Below the pieces are notes generated by a model. The model ran no database searches and was not told the origin of the DNA. It was given only the letters and a program-made list of their open reading frames with translations. A program made the translations under genes and the position numbers. Shown in pieces: positions 32,443 through 41,314 of a DNA stretch of 54,127 bases (position 1 is its first letter; the number at the start of each line of letters is the position of its first letter). This stretch comes from Alcaligenaceae bacterium (lineage in GTDB: Bacteria; Pseudomonadota; Gammaproteobacteria; Burkholderiales; Burkholderiaceae_B). The DNA is taken from positions 1-54,127 of the forward strand of contig JACCER010000023.1 of NCBI GenBank assembly GCA_013416445.1, read 5' to 3'.

Positions 32443-33114
32443 GTGAATTATTCCTTTCAATTTGGTCCGGTTTTCGAAGCCTGGCCTTTATTGCTTCATG
32501 GCACTTGGATGACCATCCAGCTGTCGTTCTTGGCCATCGCCTTCGGCTCGATGGTGGCGGTTTTTTGCGCCTGGGGGAAAACCGCCGGGCCTGCGCCTTT
32601 GCGCTGGCTGGTCCATGTTTACATTGAAGTCATACGCAACACGCCATTCCTGATTCAGCTTTTTTTCTTTTTCTTCGCCTTGCCCGCCGTGGGCGTACGC
32701 TGGTCGCCGTATACCGCGGCTCTGGTCGCCATGACCTTCAATCTGGGTGCCTATGCGACTGAAATCGTGCGTGCCGGCATAGAATCCATACCCAAAGGCC
32801 AGATTGAAGCGGGGCTGGCGCTTAACTTGTCGCGTCTGGAAATTTTTCGCTATGTCATACTCAAACCCGCCTTGAAGGCGATTTACCCTGCCCTGACCAG
32901 CCAGTTCATCTTGCTGATGCTGGCTTCCAGCGTAGTATCGGTCATATCCGCCGACGATCTCACTTCAGTAGCCGCCAATCTGCAATCGGAAACCTTTCGC
33001 AGTTTTGAAATCTACATCGTCGTTACCGCTATATACCTATTGCTGACACTGGTTTTTTCTTATCTGTTCCGACTGTTATACCAGTGGGGCCTAGACTATC
33101 CGGACCGCCGATAA
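32443..33114 (+). CDS. ABC transporter permease, polar-amino-acid type (1)
   Basis: A 223-aa inner-membrane permease of the HisM/GlnP group. The family stretch VYIEVIRNTPFLIQLFFFFF and the cytoplasmic EAA-like loop (GIESIPKGQIEAGLALNLSR) are clear, with about five hydrophobic helices. It starts at a GTG; TAAGG lies about 12 bases before it, partly inside an 8-bp inverted repeat (TAGGTATT/AATACCTA, 32378-32427) that could limit translation. Its stop overlaps the next permease start by one base. In this setting the transported compound is more likely a sugar acid than an amino acid. Confidence 0.88.
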   Translation: MNYSFQFGPVFEAWPLLLHGTWMTIQLSFLAIAFGSMVAVFCAWGKTAGPAPLRWLVHVYIEVIRNTPFLIQLFFFFFALPAVGVRWSPYTAALVAMTFNLGAYATEIVRAGIESIPKGQIEAGLALNLSRLEIFRYVILKPALKAIYPALTSQFILLMLASSVVSVISADDLTSVAANLQSETFRSFEIYIVVTAIYLLLTLVFSYLFRLLYQWGLDYPDRR

Positions 33115-33767
33115 TGCGTACTTTTGGCTCTTCTGATTTTTGGTTTATCGTCCAGGCAGCCCAATGGACTATTTTGTTGTCCGTCATGGCTTTTATTGGC
33201 GGCGGCATCGTCGGCCTGATCACTGCCTTGTCGCGCACCTCTGAAAACAGCATAGCCCGCACTTTGGCGGTGGGTTTCATCAAGCTGTTTCAGGGTACTC
33301 CCTTGCTGTTGCAATTGTTTCTGGTGTTTTTCGGTGCGCCTGTCATTGGTCTGGATATCAACCCCTGGATCGCTGCCGCCGTGGCACTCACCCTCAATAG
33401 TGGTGCTTTCCTGGGTGAAATCTGGCGCGGCTGCATTGAAGCCATTCCGCGCGGCCAGTGGGAAGCCGCCGAAGCGCTGGGCTTGTCGTATCGCAACAAA
33501 ATGCGTGATGTGGTTTTGCCCCAGGCCCTGAAAATTGCCGTGCCGCCCACAGTGGGCTACATGGTGCAAATCGTCAAAGGCACTTCGCTGGCCGCTATTA
33601 TTGGCTTTACCGAACTGACCCGCGCCGGCCAAATCATTAATAACGCCACCTTTCAGCCCATGGTGGTGTTCTCGGTAGTGGCAGTTATTTATTTCTTGTT
33701 GTGCTGGCCCTTGTCATTGCTGGCCGCCCATATGGAACGCCGCCTGGCCATGTCGCTGTCACGCTGA
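33114..33767 (+). CDS. ABC transporter permease, polar-amino-acid type (2)
   Basis: A 217-aa second permease with LFQGTPLLLQLFLVFFGAPV and the EAA-like loop GCIEAIPRGQWEAAEALGLS. It pairs with the first permease to form the membrane channel. The ATG at 33114 shares its A with the upstream TAA stop, so translation is coupled; a longer frame from 33084 would overlap the preceding gene needlessly. The binding-protein gene follows after 67 bases with its own GGAGA site. Confidence 0.9.
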   Translation: MRTFGSSDFWFIVQAAQWTILLSVMAFIGGGIVGLITALSRTSENSIARTLAVGFIKLFQGTPLLLQLFLVFFGAPVIGLDINPWIAAAVALTLNSGAFLGEIWRGCIEAIPRGQWEAAEALGLSYRNKMRDVVLPQALKIAVPPTVGYMVQIVKGTSLAAIIGFTELTRAGQIINNATFQPMVVFSVVAVIYFLLCWPLSLLAAHMERRLAMSLSR

Positions 33768-33834
33768 AAAGAGCACTGTAATAGTGTTGCACCCTTAGTT
33801 TATTGATGTTGTAGTTCTATCCTGGAGACATGAT

Positions 33835-34641
33835 ATGTTTGTAATCAAGAAAATACGCAGCTTTGCTGGCGCTACATTGCTGGCGGGTTGTGCCGCGCTG
33901 GCGTTGGGCGCAACACAAGCAAGCGCTGAAACCATAGACCAAATCAAGGCCAAGGGCGAGCTCACCATCGGCATGCTCGTTGACTTCCCGCCTTACGGCA
34001 TCCTCAATACCGACAACAAGCCCGACGGCTATGACGCCGACGTCGCCAAGCAAATGGCTAAAGACTTGGGGGTCAAAGTCAATATCATTGCCGTTACTGG
34101 TCCCAACCGCATTCCTTATCTGTTGACCAACAAGGTCGATATGCTGGTTGCATCGCTGGCCATCACGCCCGAGCGCGCCAAGCAGGTGCAGTTTTCCCAC
34201 CCTTATTCGGCAGCGCAAATTGTGATGTTTGGCGGCAAAAATGCCAAGATTTCCAAGCCCGAAGATCTGGCTGGCTTGCGCATAGGCGTTGCCCGTGCCA
34301 GTACCCAAGACATCGCTGTCAGCAAGATCGCTCCGAAAGACGCCAATATTCGCCGTTTTGATGACGATGCATCGGCCATGCAGGCTTTGCTTTCTGGCCA
34401 GGTTGATGCCATAGGCTGTTCGACTACGGTTGCCGCTCAAATATCCAAGCGTGCGCCTGACCGCTTTGAAAACAAGTTTGTATTGCTTCAACAGGAAATG
34501 GCGGTCGCGATGCGTCCTGGCGAGCCCAAGACGCTTGAAGCCATCAACAAGGTGGTCGACAAAAATATTCAAGACGGCGAGTTCAGCAAGCTGTTCGAGA
34601 AATGGCTGGGCACACCTTTGCCTGAATTGAAGAAATCCTGA
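33835..34641 (+). CDS. ABC transporter solute-binding protein (SBP_bac_3)
   Basis: A 268-aa periplasmic receptor. The signal peptide runs to about TQASAETIDQ, then comes the family opening IKAKGELTIGMLVDFPPYG and the conserved ITPERAKQVQFSHPYSAAQ and LAGLRIGVARASTQD. Proteins of this group mostly bind amino acids, but opine- and sugar-acid-binding members exist. It lies between the permeases and the ATPase in one operon with kguEKD, which makes 2-ketogluconate or a similar ketoaldonate the likeliest ligand. This is inference from context. Confidence 0.88.
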   Translation: MFVIKKIRSFAGATLLAGCAALALGATQASAETIDQIKAKGELTIGMLVDFPPYGILNTDNKPDGYDADVAKQMAKDLGVKVNIIAVTGPNRIPYLLTNKVDMLVASLAITPERAKQVQFSHPYSAAQIVMFGGKNAKISKPEDLAGLRIGVARASTQDIAVSKIAPKDANIRRFDDDASAMQALLSGQVDAIGCSTTVAAQISKRAPDRFENKFVLLQQEMAVAMRPGEPKTLEAINKVVDKNIQDGEFSKLFEKWLGTPLPELKKS

Positions 34642-34659
34642 TTCACCTAGCGATTCATC

Positions 34660-35454
34660 ATGACTGACAGACAGACCACAGTTGCTGTCGATCAATCGAA
34701 TCGTTTCGCCCTGCCGGGCGAAACGATTATCGAGATCGAGGCGCTTAACAAGTGGTACGACAAGTTCCACGCTCTTACCGATGTCGACCTGAGCGTCGCC
34801 GCTGGCGAGCGCATTGTTATCTGCGGCCCGTCGGGCTCAGGGAAATCCACACTTATCCGATGCATCAACGGGCTGGAAAAAATACAGCAAGGTCGTATTG
34901 TGGTCGATGGCATAGACCTGACCGCCAGTGCCCGCAATATTGACGCTGTGCGTCAGGAAGTGGGCATGGTGTTCCAGCAGTTCAACTTGTTTCCGCACAT
35001 GACTGTCTTGCGCAACTGCATGCTGGCGCCCATGCGCTCCAGAGGCATCAGCGCGCAAGAGGCCGAAGCGATGGCCATGAAATACTTGACTCGGGTACGT
35101 ATTGCCGATCAGGCCAACAAGTATCCCAGCCAGTTATCGGGTGGCCAGCAGCAACGGGTGGCTATTGCGCGTGCTTTGTGCATGACGCCCAAGGTCATGC
35201 TGTTCGACGAGCCCACCTCGGCACTGGACCCGGAAATGGTCAAAGAGGTTCTTGACACCATGATAGGTCTGGCCGAAGACGGCATGACCATGCTGTGCGT
35301 GACGCACGAAATGGGCTTTGCGCGCAGCGTGGCGGACAGGGTCATTTTCATGGCTGATGGCAAGATTATTGAACAGGCCTCGCCGGATATATTCTTCAGC
35401 AATCCTCAAAACGAAAAAACCCGCAGTTTTCTCGGGCAAATCCTTAACTCCTAG
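34660..35454 (+). CDS. ABC transporter ATP-binding protein (GlnQ-like)
   Basis: A 264-aa ATPase of the polar-amino-acid transporter class. Walker A is GPSGSGKST, the Q-loop is [14 protein letters not shown], the signature is LSGGQQQR and Walker B is [15 protein letters not shown], followed by the switch histidine in [15 protein letters not shown]. An N-terminal extension of ~25 residues precedes the domain. It powers the two permeases encoded upstream. The gene is followed by 122 bases without a gene and then kguE. Confidence 0.92.
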   Translation: MTDRQTTVAVDQSNRFALPGETIIEIEALNKWYDKFHALTDVDLSVAAGERIVICGPSGSGKSTLIRCINGLEKIQQGRIVVDGIDLTASARNIDAVRQEVGMVFQQFNLFPHMTVLRNCMLAPMRSRGISAQEAEAMAMKYLTRVRIADQANKYPSQLSGGQQQRVAIARALCMTPKVMLFDEPTSALDPEMVKEVLDTMIGLAEDGMTMLCVTHEMGFARSVADRVIFMADGKIIEQASPDIFFSNPQNEKTRSFLGQILNS

Positions 35455-35576
35455 GGAGCAGGGCCATTTAGCGTCAACAGGCCCAACCCCCTGGAAGCGC
35501 CTCAATATCAGGGCCAGGCGTTACGGCGTCCAGCTTTGTTTTTAGCGGACCGCCTGCTTGCGGCCTCTATGGAATC

Positions 35577-36350
35577 ATGAATACTTTTAATCAGGTAATA
35601 ATTTCCTTGTCATCGTTTGGGACAAGCGAAGTGCGCCGTCACGGCCAACGCTGGTTTGTAGAGCTGTGTCATGCGGCGGGTGCCGATGGCGTTGAGATTC
35701 GGGGCGAACTCTTGCAGGGGCGTAGCGGGGAACTGGCCGAGTTGGCGGCTTGTATCAGCGCTGCCGGACTGGTTTGTGTGTACTCCAGTCCTGAGGTGTT
35801 ATGGAGCGCTACAGGCGAGCTGAATCTGCCTGCGCTCGAGCGCGGTCTGGCTGGAGCCGCTGCGCTCGATGCCGCCACACTGAAAATGTCCATGGGTGAT
35901 TTTGGGCAAGCCGACCCAGGCAGCCTGAGTACCTTGAGGGCTGGCCTGGCCGAGCATAAGGCTGCACTGCTTATCGAAAATGACCAGACAGCCAGCGCCG
36001 GCACCCTGGATAACTTGCAAGGCTTTTTCCATGCGACGGATGCGTACGGCCTGGACGTGGGCATGACTTTTGATATGGGCAACTGGCATTGGCAGGGGGA
36101 GTGTCCGCTGCTGGCCGCTCAGGCGTTATCCGCGCGGGTGCGCTATGTGCATTGCAAGGGCGTGCAGCGCCAGCCGATGCGCTGGCTTGCGGTGCCCCTG
36201 ATAGAGTCGGCTGCACCTTGGCGGGCTATATTGCGTGCATTGCCGCGCGGCTTGATGTGCGCAATTGAATACCCCTTGGCAGGCGATGACCTGTTGGGTA
36301 CGACTCGCGCTGCCATTGCTGAATTGCGTAATCTCAAGGAAAAACCATGA
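35577..36350 (+). CDS. kguE: KguE-like sugar-phosphate isomerase/epimerase family protein
   Basis: A 257-aa TIM-barrel protein of the xylose-isomerase-like (AP endonuclease 2) superfamily. Acidic and histidine positions typical of the metal site are visible in LLIENDQTASAG, GMTFDMGNWHWQGEC, RYVHCKG and CAIEYPLAGDD. In Pseudomonas, kguE is the first gene of the kguE-kguK-kguT-kguD operon for 2-ketogluconate use; its exact reaction is not settled. Here the order is kguE, kguK, kguD, with the MFS gene kguT missing. Its TGA overlaps the kguK ATG by four bases. The ribosome-binding site before the ATG is weak. Confidence 0.75.
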   Translation: MNTFNQVIISLSSFGTSEVRRHGQRWFVELCHAAGADGVEIRGELLQGRSGELAELAACISAAGLVCVYSSPEVLWSATGELNLPALERGLAGAAALDAATLKMSMGDFGQADPGSLSTLRAGLAEHKAALLIENDQTASAGTLDNLQGFFHATDAYGLDVGMTFDMGNWHWQGECPLLAAQALSARVRYVHCKGVQRQPMRWLAVPLIESAAPWRAILRALPRGLMCAIEYPLAGDDLLGTTRAAIAELRNLKEKP

Positions 36351-37291
36351 GCAATGCCTTAGACGTTATTACTTTCGGGGAAGCCATGATGATGCTCGTG
36401 GCCGACCGGCCCGGTCCGATTGAGCAGGCGCAGGCTTTTCACAAACGCACCGCCGGAGCCGAGACCAATGTCGCAATAGGATTGGCGCGACTGGGCTTGA
36501 AGGTGGGTTGGGCCAGCCGTTTGGGGGCTGACTCCATGGGGCGTTATCTTTTGGCTGAAATGCAGCGCGAGGGTATTGATTGTTCGCATGTGATCAGTGA
36601 CCCGAGCCAGCGCACTGCTACTTTGTTCAAGGGGCAGGTTACCGATGGCAGCGATCCGCCCATTGAATATCACCGTAAAGGCTCTGCTGCAAGCCAGATG
36701 CAGGCCGCTGATATTGACGAGGTCTGGTTGCTGGGCGCGAGGCACTTGCACAGTACGGGCGTATTTCCCGCTATTGCCGCCAATTGTTACGAGATCGGGC
36801 GCAAGACCATGGCGTTGATGCGGGCAGCAGGGAAAACTGTTTCGTTTGACCCGAATCTGCGGCCTACGTTGTGGGCGTCTATGCAGCATATGCGTGCGGG
36901 CATCAATGCGTTGGCGTTTGGCGCTGACTGGATATTTCCGGGCATAGAGGAAGGGCGCTTGCTGACGGGCGAACAAACGCCTGAAGCCATAGCCAATTTT
37001 TACCTTGTGCAGGGGGCGAGCCTGGTTGTCGTCAAGTTGGGCGCAGAGGGCGCATACTTTGATAATGGCCATGAACAAGGCTATGTGCCGGGTTGTCCCG
37101 TTACTACGGTGGTTGACACGGTGGGGGCTGGCGATGGCTTTGCGGTGGGGGTTGTCAGCGGCTTGCTTGAGGGGCTGGACTTGCGCAAGGCGGTACAGCG
37201 TGGCGCCTGGATAGGAGCGCGAGCGGTGCAAGTGCTGGGCGATACAGAAGGCTTGCCAACCCGACGCGAGCTGGAGCAGGCTGGGCTTTAA
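36347..37291 (+). CDS. kguK: PfkB-family sugar-acid kinase (2-ketogluconate or KDG kinase)
   Basis: A 314-aa ribokinase/PfkB-type kinase. The N-terminal motif is AGAETNVAIGLARLG and the C-terminal catalytic motif is VDTVGAGDGFAVGVVSGLLE with its aspartate base; the substrate-side motif VSFDPNLRPTLW is also present. It phosphorylates a keto-sugar acid at the terminal hydroxyl. Sequence alone does not separate 2-ketogluconate kinase (KguK) from 2-keto-3-deoxygluconate kinase (KdgK). Translational overlap with kguE and proximity to kguD favour KguK, while the nearby eda would suit either. Confidence 0.78.
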   Translation: MSNALDVITFGEAMMMLVADRPGPIEQAQAFHKRTAGAETNVAIGLARLGLKVGWASRLGADSMGRYLLAEMQREGIDCSHVISDPSQRTATLFKGQVTDGSDPPIEYHRKGSAASQMQAADIDEVWLLGARHLHSTGVFPAIAANCYEIGRKTMALMRAAGKTVSFDPNLRPTLWASMQHMRAGINALAFGADWIFPGIEEGRLLTGEQTPEAIANFYLVQGASLVVVKLGAEGAYFDNGHEQGYVPGCPVTTVVDTVGAGDGFAVGVVSGLLEGLDLRKAVQRGAWIGARAVQVLGDTEGLPTRRELEQAGL

Positions 37292-37346
37292 TGCTGGGCC
37301 GGTGTTGTAGCGCATACCGCAAATAATGACGGAAATGGATGGGGTA

Positions 37347-38312
37347 ATGAGTCGTAAACAGGTCTTGGTTTATAGGCAGTTGCCAGCCGGGCAACTGGCC
37401 CGTATTCGGCAGGAGCATGATGTGTTGGTCGCCAATCCTCGTGTTCCCCAGCAAAGGGCTGCCTTTTTTGATGCCTTGCCGCAGGTGCAGGGCATGATAG
37501 GGTCAAGTTATTTGATAGACGCTGGCTTGCTGACGCAGACCCCTAGGCTGGAGGTGATTTCCAGTATTTCGGTGGGGGTCGATAAATTCGATCTAAAGGC
37601 TTTGTTTCGCCGTGGCGTTACCTTGTGCCATACGCCGGGGGTGCTGACCGAGACGGTTGCCGATTTGATGTTTTCCATGATGCTGGCAACCAGTCGCCGG
37701 GTAGTCGAACTGGCGCGTTATGTGCAGGATGGGTGTTGGGATCGCAGCGTGGGCGATGAACTGTACGGTTGGGATGTACATGGCAAGACGCTGGGTATCT
37801 TGGGCTACGGGCGTATTGGTCAGGCGTTGGCGCAGCGGGCGGCGATGGGCTTCAATATGCCAGTGCTTTATCATACGCGTACGCCAGTGCCTAGTGGTTT
37901 GCCCGAGGGTCGGGCCCGGGCGGCCAGTTTGCGCGAACTGTTGATGCAGTCGGATTTTGTTGTGGTGGTGTTGCCCTTGACGGATCAGACGCGCGGGATG
38001 ATAGGGGTGCAGGAGTTATCGGCAATGAAGCCGGGGGCGATATTGATCAATGGTGCACGTGGGCCTATCGTTCAGGAAGCCGCTTTGCTGGATGCGCTGG
38101 ATAATGGGCGGCTACGGGCGGCGGGGCTGGATGTTTTCGATACCGAGCCTTTGCCGCTGGATTCACGTTTGCGTAATCATCCCAAAGTATTGGCGTTGCC
38201 GCATATAGGTTCGGCTACGCACGAGACCCGCGAGGCCATGTGTGAAATGGCCACTACGAATTTGCTGCTTGCCTTGCAAGGCAAACCTGCGTTGGCCACT
38301 TATAAGTCGTAG
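37347..38312 (+). CDS. kguD: D-2-hydroxyacid dehydrogenase, KguD-like (2-keto-6-phosphogluconate reductase)
   Basis: A 321-aa NAD(P)-dependent D-isomer-specific 2-hydroxyacid dehydrogenase. The Rossmann motif is LGILGYGRIGQALAQRA. The catalytic arginine lies in INGARGPIVQEAAL, the glutamate in DVFDTEPLPLD and the histidine in LPHIGSATHETREAM. In the kgu pathway KguD reduces 2-keto-6-phosphogluconate to 6-phosphogluconate, which then enters Entner-Doudoroff. The ATG at 37347 is used because GGGG lies before it; an in-frame ATG at 37326 lacks a site. Glyoxylate/hydroxypyruvate reductases (GhrB) are close relatives and cannot be excluded by sequence. Confidence 0.78.
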   Translation: MSRKQVLVYRQLPAGQLARIRQEHDVLVANPRVPQQRAAFFDALPQVQGMIGSSYLIDAGLLTQTPRLEVISSISVGVDKFDLKALFRRGVTLCHTPGVLTETVADLMFSMMLATSRRVVELARYVQDGCWDRSVGDELYGWDVHGKTLGILGYGRIGQALAQRAAMGFNMPVLYHTRTPVPSGLPEGRARAASLRELLMQSDFVVVVLPLTDQTRGMIGVQELSAMKPGAILINGARGPIVQEAALLDALDNGRLRAAGLDVFDTEPLPLDSRLRNHPKVLALPHIGSATHETREAMCEMATTNLLLALQGKPALATYKS

Positions 38313-38340
38313 GTCGGATTAGCGCAGCGCGTAATACGAC
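38313..38340. repeat. GTCGGATT palindromic repeat, copy 3
   Basis: GTCGGATTAGCGC pairs with GCGTAATACGAC just after the kguD stop. It belongs to the same family as copies near 6352 and 39181, and here may also act as a transcription barrier. Confidence 0.7.
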
Positions 38341-38341
38341 A

Positions 38342-38373
38342 AAACGCCTGGAGCGTATTCGGTTCAGGCGTTT
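38342..38373. terminator. Inverted repeat between convergent kguD and eda
   Basis: AAACGCCTG (38342-38350) and CAGGCGTTT (38365-38373) are exact complements around a 14-base loop. Located between two convergent genes, it could terminate transcription in both directions, though the T-tract is short. Confidence 0.5.
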
Positions 38374-38421
38374 AGGGCGCTTGGCGGCGCTAATCTGGCA
38401 AGCATAATATTGCCACGCCAA

Positions 38422-39045
38422 TCATTTCCTTAACAAACACGCTTGCCGAGCCAGTTCGGTGATGGCAGGCCAGTTTTTTTCTTCCACCATCGTATCTGGC
38501 GTAAGCCAGGATCCACCCACGCACTTTACGTTGGGCAAAGCCAGGTATCTTTCGGCGTTTGCGGCGTTGATGCCGCCCGTGGGGCAGAAAACAAGGTCGG
38601 GCAAGGGGCCGTACAGCGCCTTGAGCAGTGTTGTGCCGCCTACGGCTTCGGCCGGGAATAGTTTTTGTACGGTAAAGCCTTGGTCTGCGGCATACATGGA
38701 TTCGGATGGCGTTGCGATGCCGGGCAGGAATGGGATGCTGATTTGGCGGGCGGCGAGGGCGAGCTCGGGGGTCAGGCCTGGACTGACGGCAAATTTTGCT
38801 CCAGCCTTGATGGCGGCGGCCAATTGTTGGGCGTTGCGTACCGTGCCCACGCCTATCAGCGCTTCGGGTACGGCTCGGCTGATCAGGTTGATGGCTTGCA
38901 GAGCGGCCTCTGAACGCAGGGTGATTTCCAGGCTGCGTACGCCACCGTTGACAAGGGCGCGGGCGAGATCAACAGCGGTGCCCAGGTCCTTGATGACAAT
39001 GACCGGCATGACAGGGCTTTGTTGCAGTAGTTCAAGAGCGTTCAT
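38422..39045 (-). CDS. eda: KDPG/KHG aldolase
   Basis: A 207-aa class I aldolase of the Entner-Doudoroff pathway that splits 2-keto-3-deoxy-6-phosphogluconate into pyruvate and glyceraldehyde 3-phosphate. Conserved blocks are RSLEITLRSEAAL, LIGVGTVRNAQQL, KFAVSPGLTPEL, the Schiff-base lysine segment TVQKLFPAEAVGG and FCPTGGINAANA. It converges on kguD. The dehydratase Edd that supplies its substrate is not in the window. Position beside the kgu genes completes the route from ketogluconate to central metabolism. Confidence 0.93.
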   Translation of the reverse strand: MNALELLQQSPVMPVIVIKDLGTAVDLARALVNGGVRSLEITLRSEAALQAINLISRAVPEALIGVGTVRNAQQLAAAIKAGAKFAVSPGLTPELALAARQISIPFLPGIATPSESMYAADQGFTVQKLFPAEAVGGTTLLKALYGPLPDLVFCPTGGINAANAERYLALPNVKCVGGSWLTPDTMVEEKNWPAITELARQACLLRK

Positions 39046-39180
39046 GGGGTGTTTTTATTGAGGGTTATATTAAAGCTTAAACGCCTAATCGAGATGAGGG
39101 GAATGCTTGCGCCTGATCTTGTCGTGTTGGCATGGCGGCATACCGAGTTAAAAGGCGTATTGGAACGCTTGGTATTGTAG

Positions 39181-39210
39181 GTCGGATTAACGCGAAGCGC
39201 GTAATCCGAT
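39181..39210. repeat. GTCGGATT palindromic repeat, copy 4
   Basis: GTCGGATTAACGCG pairs with GCGCGTAATCCGAT in the space between eda and the LysR gene. It is the best-preserved copy of this dispersed palindrome in the window. Confidence 0.75.
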
Positions 39211-39268
39211 GTGAAAGCAAGCAGATAAAAACCGCCTTAAAAACAATGCACAGCTACCCTCGTTTCTT

Positions 39269-40177
39269 CTAAGCGACCGTCTTTTTCCATGCCAGTTCGG
39301 CCGCGGTCGACAAACTGTTTTTGGGACGGTACAGGCGTACTTCGTAGGGGATTTCGTTATTCCGGTTGCCCAGTACTTTCAAAAGGCCTGTCTCGCAGTC
39401 GTGCCTGACCACAGACCATGGCAGCCAGGCCATGCCCAGTTGTTTTTTTACTAGACTAAGTGCGACATCGACAGAATCGCAGCAGGCAGTTTCTTCAAGG
39501 TGATAGCTGCTGGAGCGTAGGTGGTCGTTGATAATGTGCTGCAACGATAGGCTGGCGAAGTAGGTTATGTGGGCGATAGGGGATATTTCATCTTCCAGTT
39601 GGTAGGCTGGGCCTGAGTCGTCGGGTGTGTTCAGGCAGACTGGCACCAGCTTGTCGGTGCTTAGACTGACATATAAAAAATCTTTGGTGCTAATGGGCAC
39701 TGACAGGCTGTGATGTTCGTAGCAGCATAGAAAATCGGCATGGCCTTGGGTCATCAGTGCAATCATGTCTTGCATAATGCCTGTACGAATTTCTATCGAC
39801 ACCTCGCAGCCCATGTTTTTTGCCACCTGACGGCTTAAGTCACTAGCCCAATCAGCAACCAGGTAATGGGCCAGGTTGCGGCCGGTCGCAATGCGCAGTT
39901 TGCGATCAGCCTGATCTTCGGGTTTGCTGATTTGTTGTTTGACCGTGTTCAGCCTGGCGATGATGTGTTCAGCGACCACCAGCAGGTCGTGGCCAGCTTC
40001 GGTCAGGCTTATAGGCAGGTTTTTGCGATTGATCAGCGACGCCCCTGCCCAGACTTCAAGCTCTTTGATACGACGGCTGAAGGCGGGGTGGGTCACATGC
40101 CGTAATTCCGCGGCTTTGGTAAAGCTGCCGGTTTTGGCCAAGGCAATGAAATCTTGCAGGAGTTTGGTTTCGGTCAT
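39269..40177 (-). CDS. LysR-family transcriptional regulator
   Basis: A 302-aa LysR regulator. The N-terminal helix-turn-helix is LLQDFIALAKTGSFTKAAEL followed by HPAFSRRIKELEVWAGASLI, then a substrate-sensing domain. The ATG at 40177 (MTETKLL) begins the conserved domain; the frame runs on to 40324 but would overlap the divergent Bug gene. The 110-base divergent intergenic region to the Bug receptor is where it would normally act, so it probably controls the Bug and M14-like hydrolase pair. Inducer unknown. Confidence 0.9.
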   Translation of the reverse strand: MTETKLLQDFIALAKTGSFTKAAELRHVTHPAFSRRIKELEVWAGASLINRKNLPISLTEAGHDLLVVAEHIIARLNTVKQQISKPEDQADRKLRIATGRNLAHYLVADWASDLSRQVAKNMGCEVSIEIRTGIMQDMIALMTQGHADFLCCYEHHSLSVPISTKDFLYVSLSTDKLVPVCLNTPDDSGPAYQLEDEISPIAHITYFASLSLQHIINDHLRSSSYHLEETACCDSVDVALSLVKKQLGMAWLPWSVVRHDCETGLLKVLGNRNNEIPYEVRLYRPKNSLSTAAELAWKKTVA

Positions 40178-40287
40178 GTTGCTATGTTTGTTCTGATTGG
40201 CACATTGTTGTGCCGTAAAAGCACGATGGCATAGATTGCTTTCACTACGATAGCCTATCAAGATCAATAAATTAGGGAGATAACGCA

Positions 40288-41286
40288 ATGAGCAAGAAAA
40301 TAAGCAAATTAGGTTATGCCGCACTGGGCGTAACTATGGCCTTGGGCCTGGTCGGTCAAGCTTCTTACGCACAAGTAGCACCTTATCCCACACAACGTCC
40401 CATCAGTATTGTGATCGGTTATCCCGCGGGCGGCAGTGTCGATCTGAACGGCAGGTTGCTTGCCGAAGCCCTGGGCGAAAAACTGGGTCAGAACGTAGTG
40501 GTCGAAAATTTGGGTGGTGCTGGCGGGACGATAGGTGCTCAAAAAGTGGTCAAGGAAAAAGCCGATGGCTATACTTTGTTGGTGGGTTCGGTTAACGAAA
40601 TCATTATCGCAGGCCTGATCAATCCCAATGTCAAATACGACGGCGTCACCGACTTGCGTCCCGTAGGTTTCATTGGTTCGCAACCTATGTTGCTGGCCGC
40701 GTCCAAGCACAGCAATATCGCCAGCACCGATGACTATCTGAAAATGGTGGCCAGCGGGAAATCCGCCGAATACAATTTTGGCTCGTCGGGCGTAGGCACG
40801 GCCTTGCACTTGGGCGGCGAAATGATTAATACCAATACTGGCGGCAAGGTCGAGCATGTGCCTTATAAAGGCGTTGCTCCGCTGGTTACCGACATGATCA
40901 GTGGCCAGTTGCAGCTAGGTATGTTTGTGTTGTCGTCGGGCATGCCCCAGGTTATTGCCGATAAAATCGTTCCCATAGGCGTGACGTCCAGCAAGCGTTC
41001 GCCCATGGCCTCCACTATCCCAGCCTTGTCTGAAAACCCGGGTTTTAAAGACATCGATATCAATATCTGGTTTGGCCTGTTTGCACCTAAAGACATTCCT
41101 GAACCCATCGTCAAGCAGTTGCAGACCGCATTGGATGAAATCCTGCAAGACGCCAAATTTCAGGAAAAATACAAAGCGACTGGTGGTGTGGTCATGTCTG
41201 AACAACCCGACCTGAACAGCTTTCTTCCTGGTGAACGCGAGAAGTTCAAGAAAATGGTCGATATTGCCGGAATTGGCGTAAATTAG
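40288..41286 (+). CDS. Bug-type (tripartite tricarboxylate transporter) solute receptor
   Basis: A 332-aa TctC/Bug-family receptor with a signal peptide (MSKKISKLGYAALGVTMALG, cleavage near SYAQVAP), then ISIVIGYPAGGSVDLNGR and VVVENLGGAGGTIGAQK. AGGGAGA lies before the ATG. It is divergent from the LysR gene and 28 bases upstream of a succinylglutamate-desuccinylase-like gene. That pairing suggests the receptor captures an N-acyl amino acid or similar amide that the next enzyme hydrolyses. No TctAB genes are present. Confidence 0.92.
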   Translation: MSKKISKLGYAALGVTMALGLVGQASYAQVAPYPTQRPISIVIGYPAGGSVDLNGRLLAEALGEKLGQNVVVENLGGAGGTIGAQKVVKEKADGYTLLVGSVNEIIIAGLINPNVKYDGVTDLRPVGFIGSQPMLLAASKHSNIASTDDYLKMVASGKSAEYNFGSSGVGTALHLGGEMINTNTGGKVEHVPYKGVAPLVTDMISGQLQLGMFVLSSGMPQVIADKIVPIGVTSSKRSPMASTIPALSENPGFKDIDINIWFGLFAPKDIPEPIVKQLQTALDEILQDAKFQEKYKATGGVVMSEQPDLNSFLPGEREKFKKMVDIAGIGVN

Positions 41287-41314
41287 CACTACATAGCAAC
41301 AGCGGAACCTGTCC

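Noticed and set aside
33817-34770. 317-codon open frame antisense to the solute-binding protein
   Set aside because: The plus-strand gene has a signal peptide, family motifs and operon context; the antisense product has none.
35455-35576. A second PtxS operator before kguE
   Set aside because: No copy of the TGAAACC half-site pair is present in this gap, so kguE is taken to depend on the upstream promoter or on an unseen one.
36359-37315. 318-codon open frame antisense to the sugar-acid kinase
   Set aside because: It mirrors the full kinase gene, has a histidine/arginine-rich composition with no domain, and exists only because of codon bias on the other strand.
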